The notes under the pieces are model-generated. The model saw nothing but the letters and a program-made list of their open reading frames with translations. It did not search any database and was not told where the DNA came from. This document shows positions 1-9,852 of a DNA stretch of 64,000 nucleotides, one piece after another; the stretch's first letter is position 1; each line of letters starts with the position of its first letter. The position numbers and the translations under genes are program-made. The DNA is from Edaphochlamys debaryana (Eukaryota; Chlorophyta; Chlorophyceae; Chlamydomonadales): assembly GCA_016858145.1 (NCBI GenBank), contig JAEHOE010000013.1:1426001-1490000 (forward strand), given 5' to 3'.

Positions 1-357
1 TCTCACCTGCTGCAGGCAAAACCATTCCTGCCTGCCTGCCAGTGCGCCTCCCGCGCGCCTCCCGCAGAACAGCCAGACTCCGGCCACCGATTCCAGCCAT
101 TGACCCCAGTCCGTCGCTACCGGTATCTCCGGACCCCGGGCCGGACTCCGCTGGCGCCGTACATTCCGGACTCCGTACACGACCGATCGCTCCTCAACGC
201 TTCGCCGGCTCAATCAGGCCGCCTATGACCTCCCTGTGCCCTGGTCCGCCTCCTCTACCGGTATCTGTCACCCCTTCTGTCAGACGGACAGGTTAGGCTC
301 CGCACCGGACCAAACTGACCGGACTCCGCCGTTCAAGATCGCTCCTCGTCAGTAGCA

Positions 358-3300
358 TCAGTTGGCCGCCGGCTTGTAGCCCATGACCACTCGGTGCCGG
401 TGGTCGGCCTCCACCGTGACCACCTCCTGGAAGCCCTCCTTGCGCATGGCGGCCTGGGGGGGGCGCGGTTGGGGGGGTTGGGTGTGTGTGTGGGGGGGGT
501 GTTGTGTGGAGTGGGGTGAGGGAAGGATGGAACAGGACGTGGTGGGGTTGCAGAAGGGTCCGCGGAATTGTGGCGTACGTACTAGAAGTCACAGGCTGGC
601 TCTAATACTAATGCCGCCCTTGTGCCCGCCCACCTCCAGGTCGAAGGCGTAGTACTCGTCGCTCCAGGGCTCGGTGCTCTTCATGAGCGTGAAGATGGCG
701 GGCGGCAGGTTCTGGATCGTCTTGGACCTGAGAGGGAATGAAGGGAGGACGGGCGTTTTGAGAAGTGCCGGGTTGTCGGAGGGTACTGTAAGGATTCTAG
801 CTAGTAGGCCTGCCGGCGACGGCACGGCACAGTACGGCACGGCACTGTACGGCACGCCTGGCGGTCATCAGATCGCCGCGCCCAGCCCCCGCGCCCCACG
901 GCATCCCATAGGCAACAGTCGTAGCCGCCAAGCCCTGCCGTCCTCACGGCACGCCTCCCAAGCCTGCCCCCCTCCTCCATCCCCCTGACTGACTTGGGGT
1001 TGTTGTCCACGAACGTGAGCAGCCCCCCCGGCTTGACGATGCGGGCGGCCTCGCGGCAGAAGTCCTCCATGGCGTGCTGCGGGGTGGGTTGGACGTTGCC
1101 GGTGATTGGGTGGTTGGTGCCGCAGTTAATGGCTGCTTGATTTAGTTTGTTGGCCGGTTGCCCTCGCCTCCCCCTCTTCCACGGCTCCCCTTGTTGGGTA
1201 GGTTCTTGGTTGGTTGCCCTTGCCTCCTTACCGCCCCCCTCCTGCCGAGGTCAGTTGTTTGCGTCCAAGCCACCTCGCCCCCCCACCCCACCCCCCCACC
1301 CACCTGCGGGCACTCGTGCGTCACGAAGTTGAAGGCGCACAGGTCCACCGAGGCGTCCGCGAAGGGGCTGTTCTCCGCCACCCCGTGCACGTAGGTGATG
1401 GGGGCCAGGCGCTGGTGGGGGTGCGGGTTGGGGGAGGGAGGGCGGGGAAGGGGGAGAAGAGATCGGGGGACCGGGGCAACAGGAGCGGGGAGGGAGAGGG
1501 GCACGGCACGGCACGGGAGCTAGAGGCGGCCGGGGGCGACATGCTTGCGCCTCCATGCACAGTCCCTCGTGCGTGGACAGTGCCGCTGGGCTGACACTGC
1601 CATTGCCCTCTGCCCCTCTCCAAATCAAACTAACCCTCGTCCTCGCACTCCGCTCCGCAAGCCTCCCTCAGCCCCATCCCTGCCCCCTCCGCCCCAAGCC
1701 TGAGCCCCTTCTCACCGATCCGTCTGGGAAGATCCGCGCCTGAATGCCCTGCCGGTTCTGTGTTGGGGACAGCGGGGGTAGGGGGCGGAGGAAGGAGAGG
1801 AGGGTTCAGGGGGCCGTAACTCAAGTCGTCCAGGCCCATCGCGACATAGGTGGCCCCATGACACTGAGGGCTGTGGGGGCCTGCGATCCATGCCGCCCGC
1901 TCCACATGGCCCCCACCCCCACCCCCACTCCTGCCCCCGCCCGCACACCCCTCTTGCCTCCCCTCCCCCACCGGCTTGCTCAGCTGCCGCCGGTTCCACT
2001 CGGCCACCGCCAGCATGTAGGTGGACAGGTCCAGGCCCGTGACGGCGGCGGCGGAGGGCCAGGCCTGCGCCATCCACTGGGTGGACATGCCCACGGAGCA
2101 GCCCATGTCCACCAGGGTCTGGGGGGGGAGGGGGGGGAGGGCGGGGACGTGTAAGGGAGAGGGGGAAAGAGGGGAGGCTTGCAGCCGGGCAGGGCCCACG
2201 GAGCAGCCCATGTCCACCAGGGTCTGGGGGGGGAGGGGGGGGAGGGCGGGGACGTGTAAGGGAGAGGGGGAAAGAGGGGAGGCTTGCAGCCGGGCAGGGC
2301 CCACGGAGCAGCCCATGTCCACCAGGGTCTGGGGGGGGGAGAGGGGGGGAGAGGGGAGGTGTAAGGGATGGGGAGGAAAGGGCGTCAAGAGCCCAAGAGC
2401 CCAACCCCAGAGCCCAAGGGCGACCCACGCCCTGCCCCTGGCGCCGCCCGACCCCCCAGCCCCTCCGGCCCCCCACCTTGGGCTCCGCCAGGTTGTGCTG
2501 CTTCATGTAGGCCTGGGGGAGGGGGGCAAGAGGAGGGGGGAAGGGGAGAGGTTGTTTGTGGTTGAGCGAGATTGCGAGGGGAGCGGAGACGTGGAAGTTG
2601 AAGCAGCGAAGGGTGAGGTGCGGAGCAGGGAGAGACACGGCTCTAGGCGCCCCGGGCCGCCCATCCCTGACCTCCCCGCCGTCAAAGGATCAGGACGGGC
2701 TGCTGCCAGCGCCCCGTCGGGTGCCGCACCCCGGGAGACCAGCGTGCGGACCTCGGCCCCCGCTTCCCCCCCAACACCGACGCCCCCTCCTTCCGGTGAC
2801 GCGACAGGGAACCCCAGCCCTGAGTGCCCTCCCCAAAATGGCCCAATCCTTCCATCCCTTCCACCCCCTTCCACACTTCCATCCCCTCCATCCCTTCCAC
2901 AGTTCCATCCCCTCCATCCCTTCCACAGTTCCATCCCTTCCATCCCTTCCATCCCCTTCTTCACTTCCATCCCTTCCATCCCTTCCACAGTTCCATCCCT
3001 TCCATCCCCTTCCACAGTTCCATCCCCTCCATCCCTTCCACAGTTCCATCTCTTCCATCCCTTCCACAGTTCCATCCCTTCCATCCCCTTCCACACTTCC
3101 ATCCCTTCCATCCGTTCCACACTTCCATCCCTCCCACCCCCCCTTCCCCACCTTCATGGCGTCCGTTATGCTCTCGCGCATCACCACAAAGCACTTCTCG
3201 GCGCTCCAGTCGGGGTGGGCCTGGGGGCGTGGGGGGTGGGAGCCGTGTTGAAGCAGGACGAAGTACCGGTAGGAGGGATTACGGGTTGCGTCTGACATTG

Positions 3301-5495
3301 CGCGTGAAAGTCGTGAACACAGAATAAGAACGGCGCTCCAGTCGGGGTGGGCCTGGGGGGTGGGGGAGCCGTGGTGTCGTGCTGTGAGGGGAAGGAGGTC
3401 AGAAACGCTTTTCGCGTGTGACTCTGCCCAAACACGTGATGAATGAAAACCAGAATACGGTAGCGCTCCAGTCGGGGTGGTCCCGGGGGCGGTTGGAGAG
3501 TCAGTTGGTGGGGCCAGACAGGCCCAGCAGGGGAGGCCATGACAAGGGAGGACGGCGGCGGGCCCAGGAACTGGTTGTAGCAGGCGAGCAGGCTAACCGG
3601 TAGGCCGTGGCGTGCAGCTGCGTAGGCTCCGGCCCTCACTCCGCCTGCAGTGCGATAATGCGGGGCGGGCGGTGTCGTACCGTCATACCGTCGTACCTTG
3701 AATGTACGGATGCCCATGGCGTACGTGGCGGGCTCCACCTCGTACGCCGCCAGCCACTCCAGGTTGCCGGTGGTGTAGGCGTGGAAGGGCTGAGGGGGGG
3801 AGGGAGGGAGGGAGGGAGGGAGGGAGGGAGGGAGGGGTACTGACGGGTTTTGCAATCTATGGCAGCCGTAGGCCTGCCTTGCTTGAAATCGCAGTCTGGG
3901 TACTAACTAGCAAGCGTGAATATCAGACCGTAGGTATGTTGACCAGCACGCGGCTAGCCTGGCTACTGGCTAGAAAGCTCAGTTATCACTACTGCAATCC
4001 GTGACAGCTCTCGGCTTTCCTTGAGGTAGTAGTCTGGGTACTAACTAGCAAGCTCAATTATCATCACTGCAATCCGCCGACTGGGCTTACCTTGAGGTAG
4101 TAGTCTGGGTACTTGACAGAGGGGTTCTCAAGGGCGGCCTGGATCTTGAGGAGCTGGGGGCCGGGGGAGGGGCGCGGAGTACAGGGCGTGGAGGGAAGAG
4201 GAACGCAATGCTGCAACACGCAACAAGGGCGACAAGAGGGTCTGGTCACAGTGCCCAGAGAGGACCCAGCGCCCCGCTCCCTCGGCCCCGTGACACCGTT
4301 GCGCTCTGCCGCTGCGCTGTTCCGTTCCCCAGCCCGTGCTTTGCTCTAAATCGCCCCACGCCCTGCTGCCTTCCAGCCGATTGAGGCCCAGGTCGGCCTC
4401 TGCCCGCATCCCACGTGTCAGGCCCCGGTGAGCACCCAACTGATGAAAGCAAACAGATTCCAGTCCAACCCCTCCTCCACCCCGTCAGGGCACCTCGGTC
4501 AGGCATCCCCCCGCACCCGGTCTACCCGTGCCCCCGCCGCCCCTCCAACCACAGCCAGGCACCTCCGGCCTGCCCCTGCAACATCCCTCCCAACTTGGTG
4601 ACGGACTCCGACCAACCTCCAGTCAGGAATCATCGCCCCCTGGCATACGCCGTCCCAATTCTGCCTCTGCGGCCCTAAGCCTCTGCGTCCCCACGGCACA
4701 CCCAAGCCTCATGCCCCCCACAGAGCCCCCCCCCCGCAGCTCCAAGCCGCATTTCGCCCCTTCCCCGAAGGGCCGTCCGCTCCCACGCCCACACCTTCCG
4801 GAGTGGCCTCTCGAGGCCGAACCCCTCCCGGCCCCGTCCCACCACCCCCACCCCCACCTCTGGGGCGGCCTCCAGAACGTAACACCACCCCTTCGTCCAC
4901 CTCCCCCCACCCCTCCCACCCCCTTCATCCCTCCACCCTCCCTTCACCCCCCCTCAACACCCCCCACCCCACCCCACCCCCACCTCAGGGGTGGCCTCCA
5001 GCTCCTGCACGTGCGAGTCCCACCGCACCCCCCGGCTCTCCGCCGAGTTCTTCATAGCCTGAGGGGGCAGGGGAGGGGGGAAGGGGAGGGGGGTAGGAGG
5101 ATTAGAGATGGGTGGTAGACAGAGAGGCCCCGAAGATTGTGGGAAGGACTGGAGGTGCCAGGCCGCACCTTCTTGGCGAAGACCTTCATAACGTTGTAGA
5201 GAGCGGGGGTCTCGATGGCCCAGTTGACCACCCGCGACAGAATGCTGTCACCTATTGATCAGAGAGGGAGGAAAGAATGGGCCTAGGGGAGCAGCGCAGC
5301 GGCCCGGGCCCGGGGCACCATCGGTGTCGCTGATGGTCCCGGCGTACCTGTCCAGGCCGGCTTGTCCAGGTCTGCGGGGGTCTGCGCCACCGCCCGGACC
5401 ATGACAGCGCCGCGACGAGCTGGACGAGCGCTGAAGACGTGCCGCGAAGAGCACGACGGCAAGCTGGTGGACGCGCTCATGGTCGTCCGCTGCAT
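358..5495 (-). CDS. Plastid-targeted SAM-dependent methyltransferase (type 11)
   Basis: Thirteen exons join in phase: 5348-5495, 5169-5251, 4984-5058, 4091-4153, 3697-3789, 3152-3220, 2477-2512, 1972-2118, 1716-1757, 1304-1411, 994-1076, 634-727, 358-453, giving 378 aa. The first ~35 residues (MQRTTMSAST..., Ser/Arg-rich, few acidic) look like a chloroplast transit peptide. The class I methyltransferase core lies at residues ~190-316: motif I VDMGCSVG at 192-199, the post-I acidic residue in GLDLS (D219), a motif II-like stretch GVAENSPFADASVDLC at ~262, and the motif III region REAARIVKPGGLLTF near 300. The N-terminal ~140 residues, with YPDYYLKPFHAYTTGNLEWL, resemble plant and algal plastid methyltransferases of unknown substrate. 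It should transfer methyl from S-adenosylmethionine in the plastid; the acceptor cannot be told. The start is the first ATG (5493-5495) of the open frame. It is divergent from the SGNH gene at 6183. Three exon ends are duplicated in introns (see repeats). Confidence 0.9.
2091..2340. repeat. 105-bp tandem triplication of an exon head plus splice acceptor
   Basis: Three direct copies begin at 2091, 2196 and 2301, each 105 bp apart. Each contains the acceptor and first ten codons (TLVDMGCSVG) of the methyltransferase exon 1972-2118. Only the copy at 2091 continues into the real exon. The two upstream copies (in the sense of transcription) keep an intact polypyrimidine tract and AG. Confidence 0.9.
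2845..3140. repeat. Intronic TTCCATCCC minisatellite
   Basis: Degenerate tandem array built from TTCCATCCC(C/T)TCCA(C/T) blocks, filling most of the methyltransferase intron between exons 2477-2512 and 3152-3220. It reads as GMEGMELWKG-type low complexity in some frames, which is not coding. Confidence 0.9.
3200..3487. repeat. Three copies of the AHPDWSA exon head
   Basis: The sequence GCTCCAGTCGGGGTGG occurs three times (near 3204, 3336 and 3466). It is the reverse complement of the first codons (AHPDWSA) of methyltransferase exon 3152-3220 with its acceptor. Copy 2 ends at 3352 and keeps the AG; copy 3 has lost it. Copies 1 and 2 are 132 bp apart. Confidence 0.85.
3794..3836. repeat. (GGGA)n simple repeat
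   Basis: Run of G7 followed by about nine GGGA units, in the intron just upstream (transcription sense) of methyltransferase exon 3697-3789. On the transcribed strand it forms the pyrimidine tract close to the acceptor. Confidence 0.9.
3893..4113. repeat. Duplicated 3' end of exon YPDYYLK
   Basis: The last ~22 bp of methyltransferase exon 4091-4153 (GAGGTAGTAGTCTGGGTACT on the plus strand) recurs about 71 bp away at 4020-4042. A shorter copy, GTCTGGGTACTAACTAGCAA, begins at 3894. Flanking intron text (AAGCTCAATTATCATCACTG and a variant near 3975) is repeated too. The exon copy has lost its donor GT. Confidence 0.8.
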
Positions 5496-6182
5496 CGTGG
5501 CACGCTTGAGCACCAAAACGAGTCACCAGCTTCCAGATTGAGCTTTCTATGTCAGGTGAGTCGCGTGCAATAGAGTTTGTGCTCACAGCGCGGCGTCGCG
5601 GAGTGGATGGTTCGGTGCAAGCGTGTGCAGCTAGATAGTCGGCAGAGGTTGGCAGCCCGGCAAAGTGTTCAGGTGTCCAAGCAGCTATGTTGTGGACTCG
5701 TAACGCGGCGGGGAATTGGCCGCGGAACTTGTCCTTGGTACCCGAGATCGAACCGCAGTCGGCTTTGACACTGCAGCCCCCCTTGCCGAATTCAGACACT
5801 TTAAAGCTGCCGAAGTCAGTCCTACTTCAAGTTGCGTCAAACGCACCCGTTGCCCGGCGGCACGCCTTAAACACACACACACACCTGGCGCCTCCCTCCG
5901 CCCCCACCGAACTCGGGGTACTGAGTGGTCGTAGCCAGCACAGCAGTAGCTTCTCAGTGCGAGCGGGACGCACGTGGAAGAAGGGAGGGCGAGGGGGAAG
6001 AAAGCCTGGCGACGCGGGGGGGGGGGGGCCCAGTCCGAGGGGCAAGTCGGGGTAATACGTGCCGACGACGAATGCGCGAAGGAGCACATACACAGGTACA
6101 CGGCTAGCCCCAACACAAGTAGCAGCAGCTTGAACTCTTATACAGAAACTCGCGTAACGTGCATTTCCGAAAGTCGACTGCG
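5496..6182. promoter_or_regulatory. Bidirectional intergenic region
   Basis: 687 bp between the divergent methyltransferase and SGNH gene 1. It must hold both promoters and 5' UTRs. It contains an (AC)n tract near 5873-5886 and a G12 run near 6017-6028. No clear TATA box or coding potential was seen. Confidence 0.5.
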
Positions 6183-8621
6183 ATGCTCAGGAGTTCCTCG
6201 CTGCGGTTCTGTTCATCGCGTCAGCACCATAGCCTAAATCACAGAGTGCCGCATCGGTCTTCAGGGTCAGGGTCACGGCGCGTCCACAGTGTGATGGCGG
6301 TCCAGCGCATTCTGGCCTTCGGAGACTCGTTGACCGAAGGCGAGGACTGCCAGGGTGCATGACGGAAACGTTCGCCGATGGAGAGGAGCGCGAAGGGGGA
6401 GGGGGGCTCCTAGGCATCGGGGACAGCAGGGCCGGGCAGGAAGGGGGCCCGGGGCTAGCTGCGTCCTGACCTCGTCCCCTTCCACCGCCCGCCTGCCCGC
6501 TACAGGGTACTACAATGGAGGCATGGGCTTCCACCCATACTCGCAGGTTTGGGACACTGCACACGGCTAGCCCGGAGACCTCAGAAGCGGGTAGCTTGCA
6601 CGGCCTCATGGACGCCTGCCCACGGCACACACACGTTCCACCCGGTTGATCCGTGCTCCCCCGCCTCCCGGATCCCAGAAACTCACCGAGCTCTTCGGCC
6701 AGGCTGGAGTCGACGTCAAGGTGAGGGGTGGCGTCTAGGGGAGCCCTGGACCTTGGGCCTTGACATGCTCTGGGCCGCCTGCTATGGTTAGATCGCTTAG
6801 CCTGGCTTAGCGCAACATAACTGACTGATGCCCACGTCTCCCGTTTCCCTGCCCACCAGTCCTCCTCCCACCTTGATCTGCCCACCGCTCTCCCTTCCCC
6901 CTGCCACCCAGGTGCACCAGCACGGCGTCAGCGGGGAGTGCGTGGTCGGAGGTGGGCAGGGCAGCGCCTGAACCCCCGCATGCCCCATCCACTCGGGGCA
7001 CAGGAGAGGGGCACGGGAGAGGGGCAGCGGAGAGGGGCAGGGGACATGCCCAATCCAACCAGGGCATGGGAGAGGGGCAGGGGAGAGGGAGAGGGGCGTG
7101 CAAAACCAGGCCTCGCTTGGGTTGACCCGACCCTCGACACAACGTTGAGGATGAGAGCTCATGCCAGCCCTGCTGGCCTCTTCCCAGACTTCCAGACACC
7201 CGGGCTGCCGACGCAAATCCCGCCACCCTCAACTTGCGTGCCTGCCTCCCCCTGCACTTTATCTCCTCGGCATCCCGCCCCGGCGCCCTGACCCCCGCCG
7301 GCCCCCGCCGCTCTGCTCTGCGCTGCACCCCCACCCCGCCCCGGCGCCCTGACCCCGGCCGGCCCCCGCCACTGCGCTCCGCAGCCAACGTGTTGCCCCG
7401 CTGCGGCTCCTCCCGCTGCGGGGGCGCCACCCCAGGCATGGGCGACCGCCTGCCGCTGGTGCTGCAGCAGACGGAGCTGGAGGGCAAGCGCTACGAGTGG
7501 GCGGTGGTGCTGGGGGGCATCAACGACCTGGGTGGGTGGGTGTGTTGGCTGGGTGGGTGTTGGTGGCTGGCGCGATGGACTTGGGGCGAAGCCGTGGGCT
7601 GCAATGCCCCTCGTGCGTGAGGGGCAGACGTGCTGGCGTGTGGCTCGTAGCATGATGGGACTGGCTCTGTGGGAAATCGCACACATCACAGCCCCGCGCT
7701 TGCTGGTCTATCGTCACTGGTGTCCCTGCAGGCTACGGCGCCACCGCCCGCCGCACGTACGGCGGCCTGAAGGAGCTGTACGGCATGTGTCATGCGCACG
7801 GGGCGCGGGTGCTGGCGCTCACGTGCCTGCAGACCGCTTGGACCAAGCCCGGGGAAGTGGACGAGCGATCTAAGCTCAACGATCTCATTCGTGATGCGCC
7901 CAAAGAGATGCCGTACGTTAAGGTCGCGGATCTGGTAAGCTGGCATGCATCCGGATGCGTGCAGATATGAATGTGTGGGGTAATAGGAGTTTGGCGCATG
8001 CGGGCAATCAGCCAACAACAAGCCTCAGCGGCTCTTTAAGGGACGCGAGTGCCGGCTTTCGGCGCAAAGCTTCAGGCCAAGGCTCCCACAGCTGGGCTAG
8101 GGCCGGCGGTAATCGGTTCCGCACTGGGCCTGAAGCACACGATGCGCCACTCAAAGGGGCTTGTCAAAGCGACGGCAGAAGGCATGCCGGGGCCTCAGTT
8201 GCAACTCTGCCGCGGGCCCTGCAGGAGGCGGCGTTGCCGTACCCCTCGGACTCGGACAAAGAGGGCCAGGCCTGCTGGGACGACGGCCTCCACCTGACGC
8301 CCAAGGTGGGTAGAGTCGCTGCACCATCGCCGGGGGGGCCGAGGAGCAGGGATCACACGGGTGGGAAGGGGCTGCAGGTGTTTGCCGGCTGCGGGCCTTC
8401 ACCCGCACAGCACACGCAGTCACCCGGCCCCGCCTGGCCGCACCCCCGGACGTGTGTGAGCCCACCTCGCAAGAAGCTCATTCCCCGATGGCGTCTTCCC
8501 TGCGTATGCCGCTCCCCAGGGCTACGACGTGATAGCGCAGGTGGTGTTCGACGCACTCAAGGACTCCCTCGCCGCACCACCGCCGCAACAGCAGGCCGCC
8601 GCCTCCGCGGCTGCGCAGTAG
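6183..8621 (+). CDS. SGNH/GDSL hydrolase 1 (non-secreted or organellar form)
   Basis: Eight exons: 6183-6354, 6506-6546, 6679-6720, 6912-6951, 7436-7531, 7732-7934, 8225-8305, 8520-8621; 258 aa. SGNH esterase/lipase blocks are present: nucleophile Ser49 in FGDSLTEG, block III GGIND (125-129, oxyanion Asn128), and block V DDGLH with Asp218 and His221. Unlike its neighbours it has no hydrophobic signal peptide. The N-terminus from the ATG at 6183 is Ser/Arg/His-rich, possibly an organelle presequence. A second ATG at 6294 (MAVQRILAFGDS) would give a 221-aa cytosolic protein, so the start is unsure. The first donor is also ambiguous (GT at 6355 or GC at about 6340; both keep frame). The intron that splits the YGATARRTYGG...LALT region in genes 2-4 is absent here (one exon, 7732-7934), while an extra intron splits the FHPYS...KLTELF block. 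Ester substrate unknown. Confidence 0.85.
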
Positions 8622-9852
8622 CAAGTCCTCCTGTTCGAGTTCCGGACGAGGCCTTGGTCCATGTGGCCTTTCGGTACAGGGTAAGGACGCCCTCAGGGGC
8701 GCACTGCATGCGCCTCCGCAGCACCAGCGGGAGGCTGCGCCCACGAGTTCACAGTGGCGATGGTGCCGGAGGTGAACCCGAGGGACGCACGACACGGGGC
8801 GTGCCGGTGTGGAGCCATGCCATCTCGACGAGCCATATCAAAGGCATGGCGTGGTGGGGCTTTGATAAGGTTTGAGGCGTGGTGGAAGGATTGGGTGGCA
8901 ACGCGCGGAAGGGCTCGGCCAAGCTACCTTGAGACGGGGATATGAGGCTCATCCAAGCTACGTACCGTAGCGCTTTGTGGCGTGCTTTGTGGCGTGTGGC
9001 GCCTTTCGGGTGGGAGGAAGGCCAGGGCAGTGCACGCACTTTGCGTAGAAGCCAATTTGGATAGATACGGCAATCTTGGCGCTGCCGTGTGTGCTGTAGG
9101 GAGAATGGAGAGGGGCGTGTGGAGCCGGATGGACCTCCACCTGCTCCAGGCTCGCGTGCAACCCTCAGGATGGCGCAAGCATGCATGGCTTGATTTTGTG
9201 CGAGCATTTGGATATGAAGAGGTGTTGGGTCTTAGACAGCATCGCTTGTGAGTGCTTGCGCTGGGCCCCGAGGTTGCAGGAGGAGATGTACGCATGCGGG
9301 GTGGTGGGCATAGCTCACATGTATGTGTATGCACGTGGACGGTGTAGACTGGGGATGCAGCTGTCCCGGGCTGTGCTCGAGTGGCGGGATATGCGGTTGC
9401 GGCTGCTATGGGGCGGTGTCCTTCAACATGGACAAGGGTGGCTGCCCGAAGGCAGGAAAAGGGCTGAGCCCCGTGGTGCCCCCCAGGGGTCTAATGTTCT
9501 AGTCTGGCTCCGCGGAGCCCTCAACCCCCTTCATTCCACCACCAGCCTGCCGCACCACGGCTGCACGGCATGCAGGCTCGCACGTCGCACCCGGCCTCAT
9601 CAAGGCATCATGGAAAACACTGAGGGGGACCGGTGGGTTGTCATAACCATCTGGCCGTTGGGATGCCAACGACGCGTGTGCGGGGGACCCCCGGGGTCTG
9701 CGGGCGTTCGCGGCGGGTTAGTGTGCATGTTGCGGCAGGTGAGGAATGCTGCGAGCAGCTAGAGGACCGCTGACTGCCAATAACTACTCGCACACCTTGT
9801 ACACTTGCTTCTAGCAGACGGCGTGAGGCAAACCCACGGCAATTGCAGCGCC
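8622..9852. other. Intergenic, no gene seen
   Basis: 1.23 kb between SGNH genes 1 and 2. Open frames in it carry no recognisable domain and no splice-consistent model. It holds the 3' UTR of gene 1 and the promoter of gene 2. No TATA-like element was obvious. Confidence 0.6.

Noticed and set aside
1..357. Possible small plus-strand ORF 42-296
   Set aside because: Pro/Arg-rich, no domain, and it lies in the 3' flank of the methyltransferase; nothing supports coding.
2021..3295. A 424-codon plus-strand open frame
   Set aside because: Consists of the triplicated acceptor repeat and the TTCCATCCC minisatellite read on the wrong strand.
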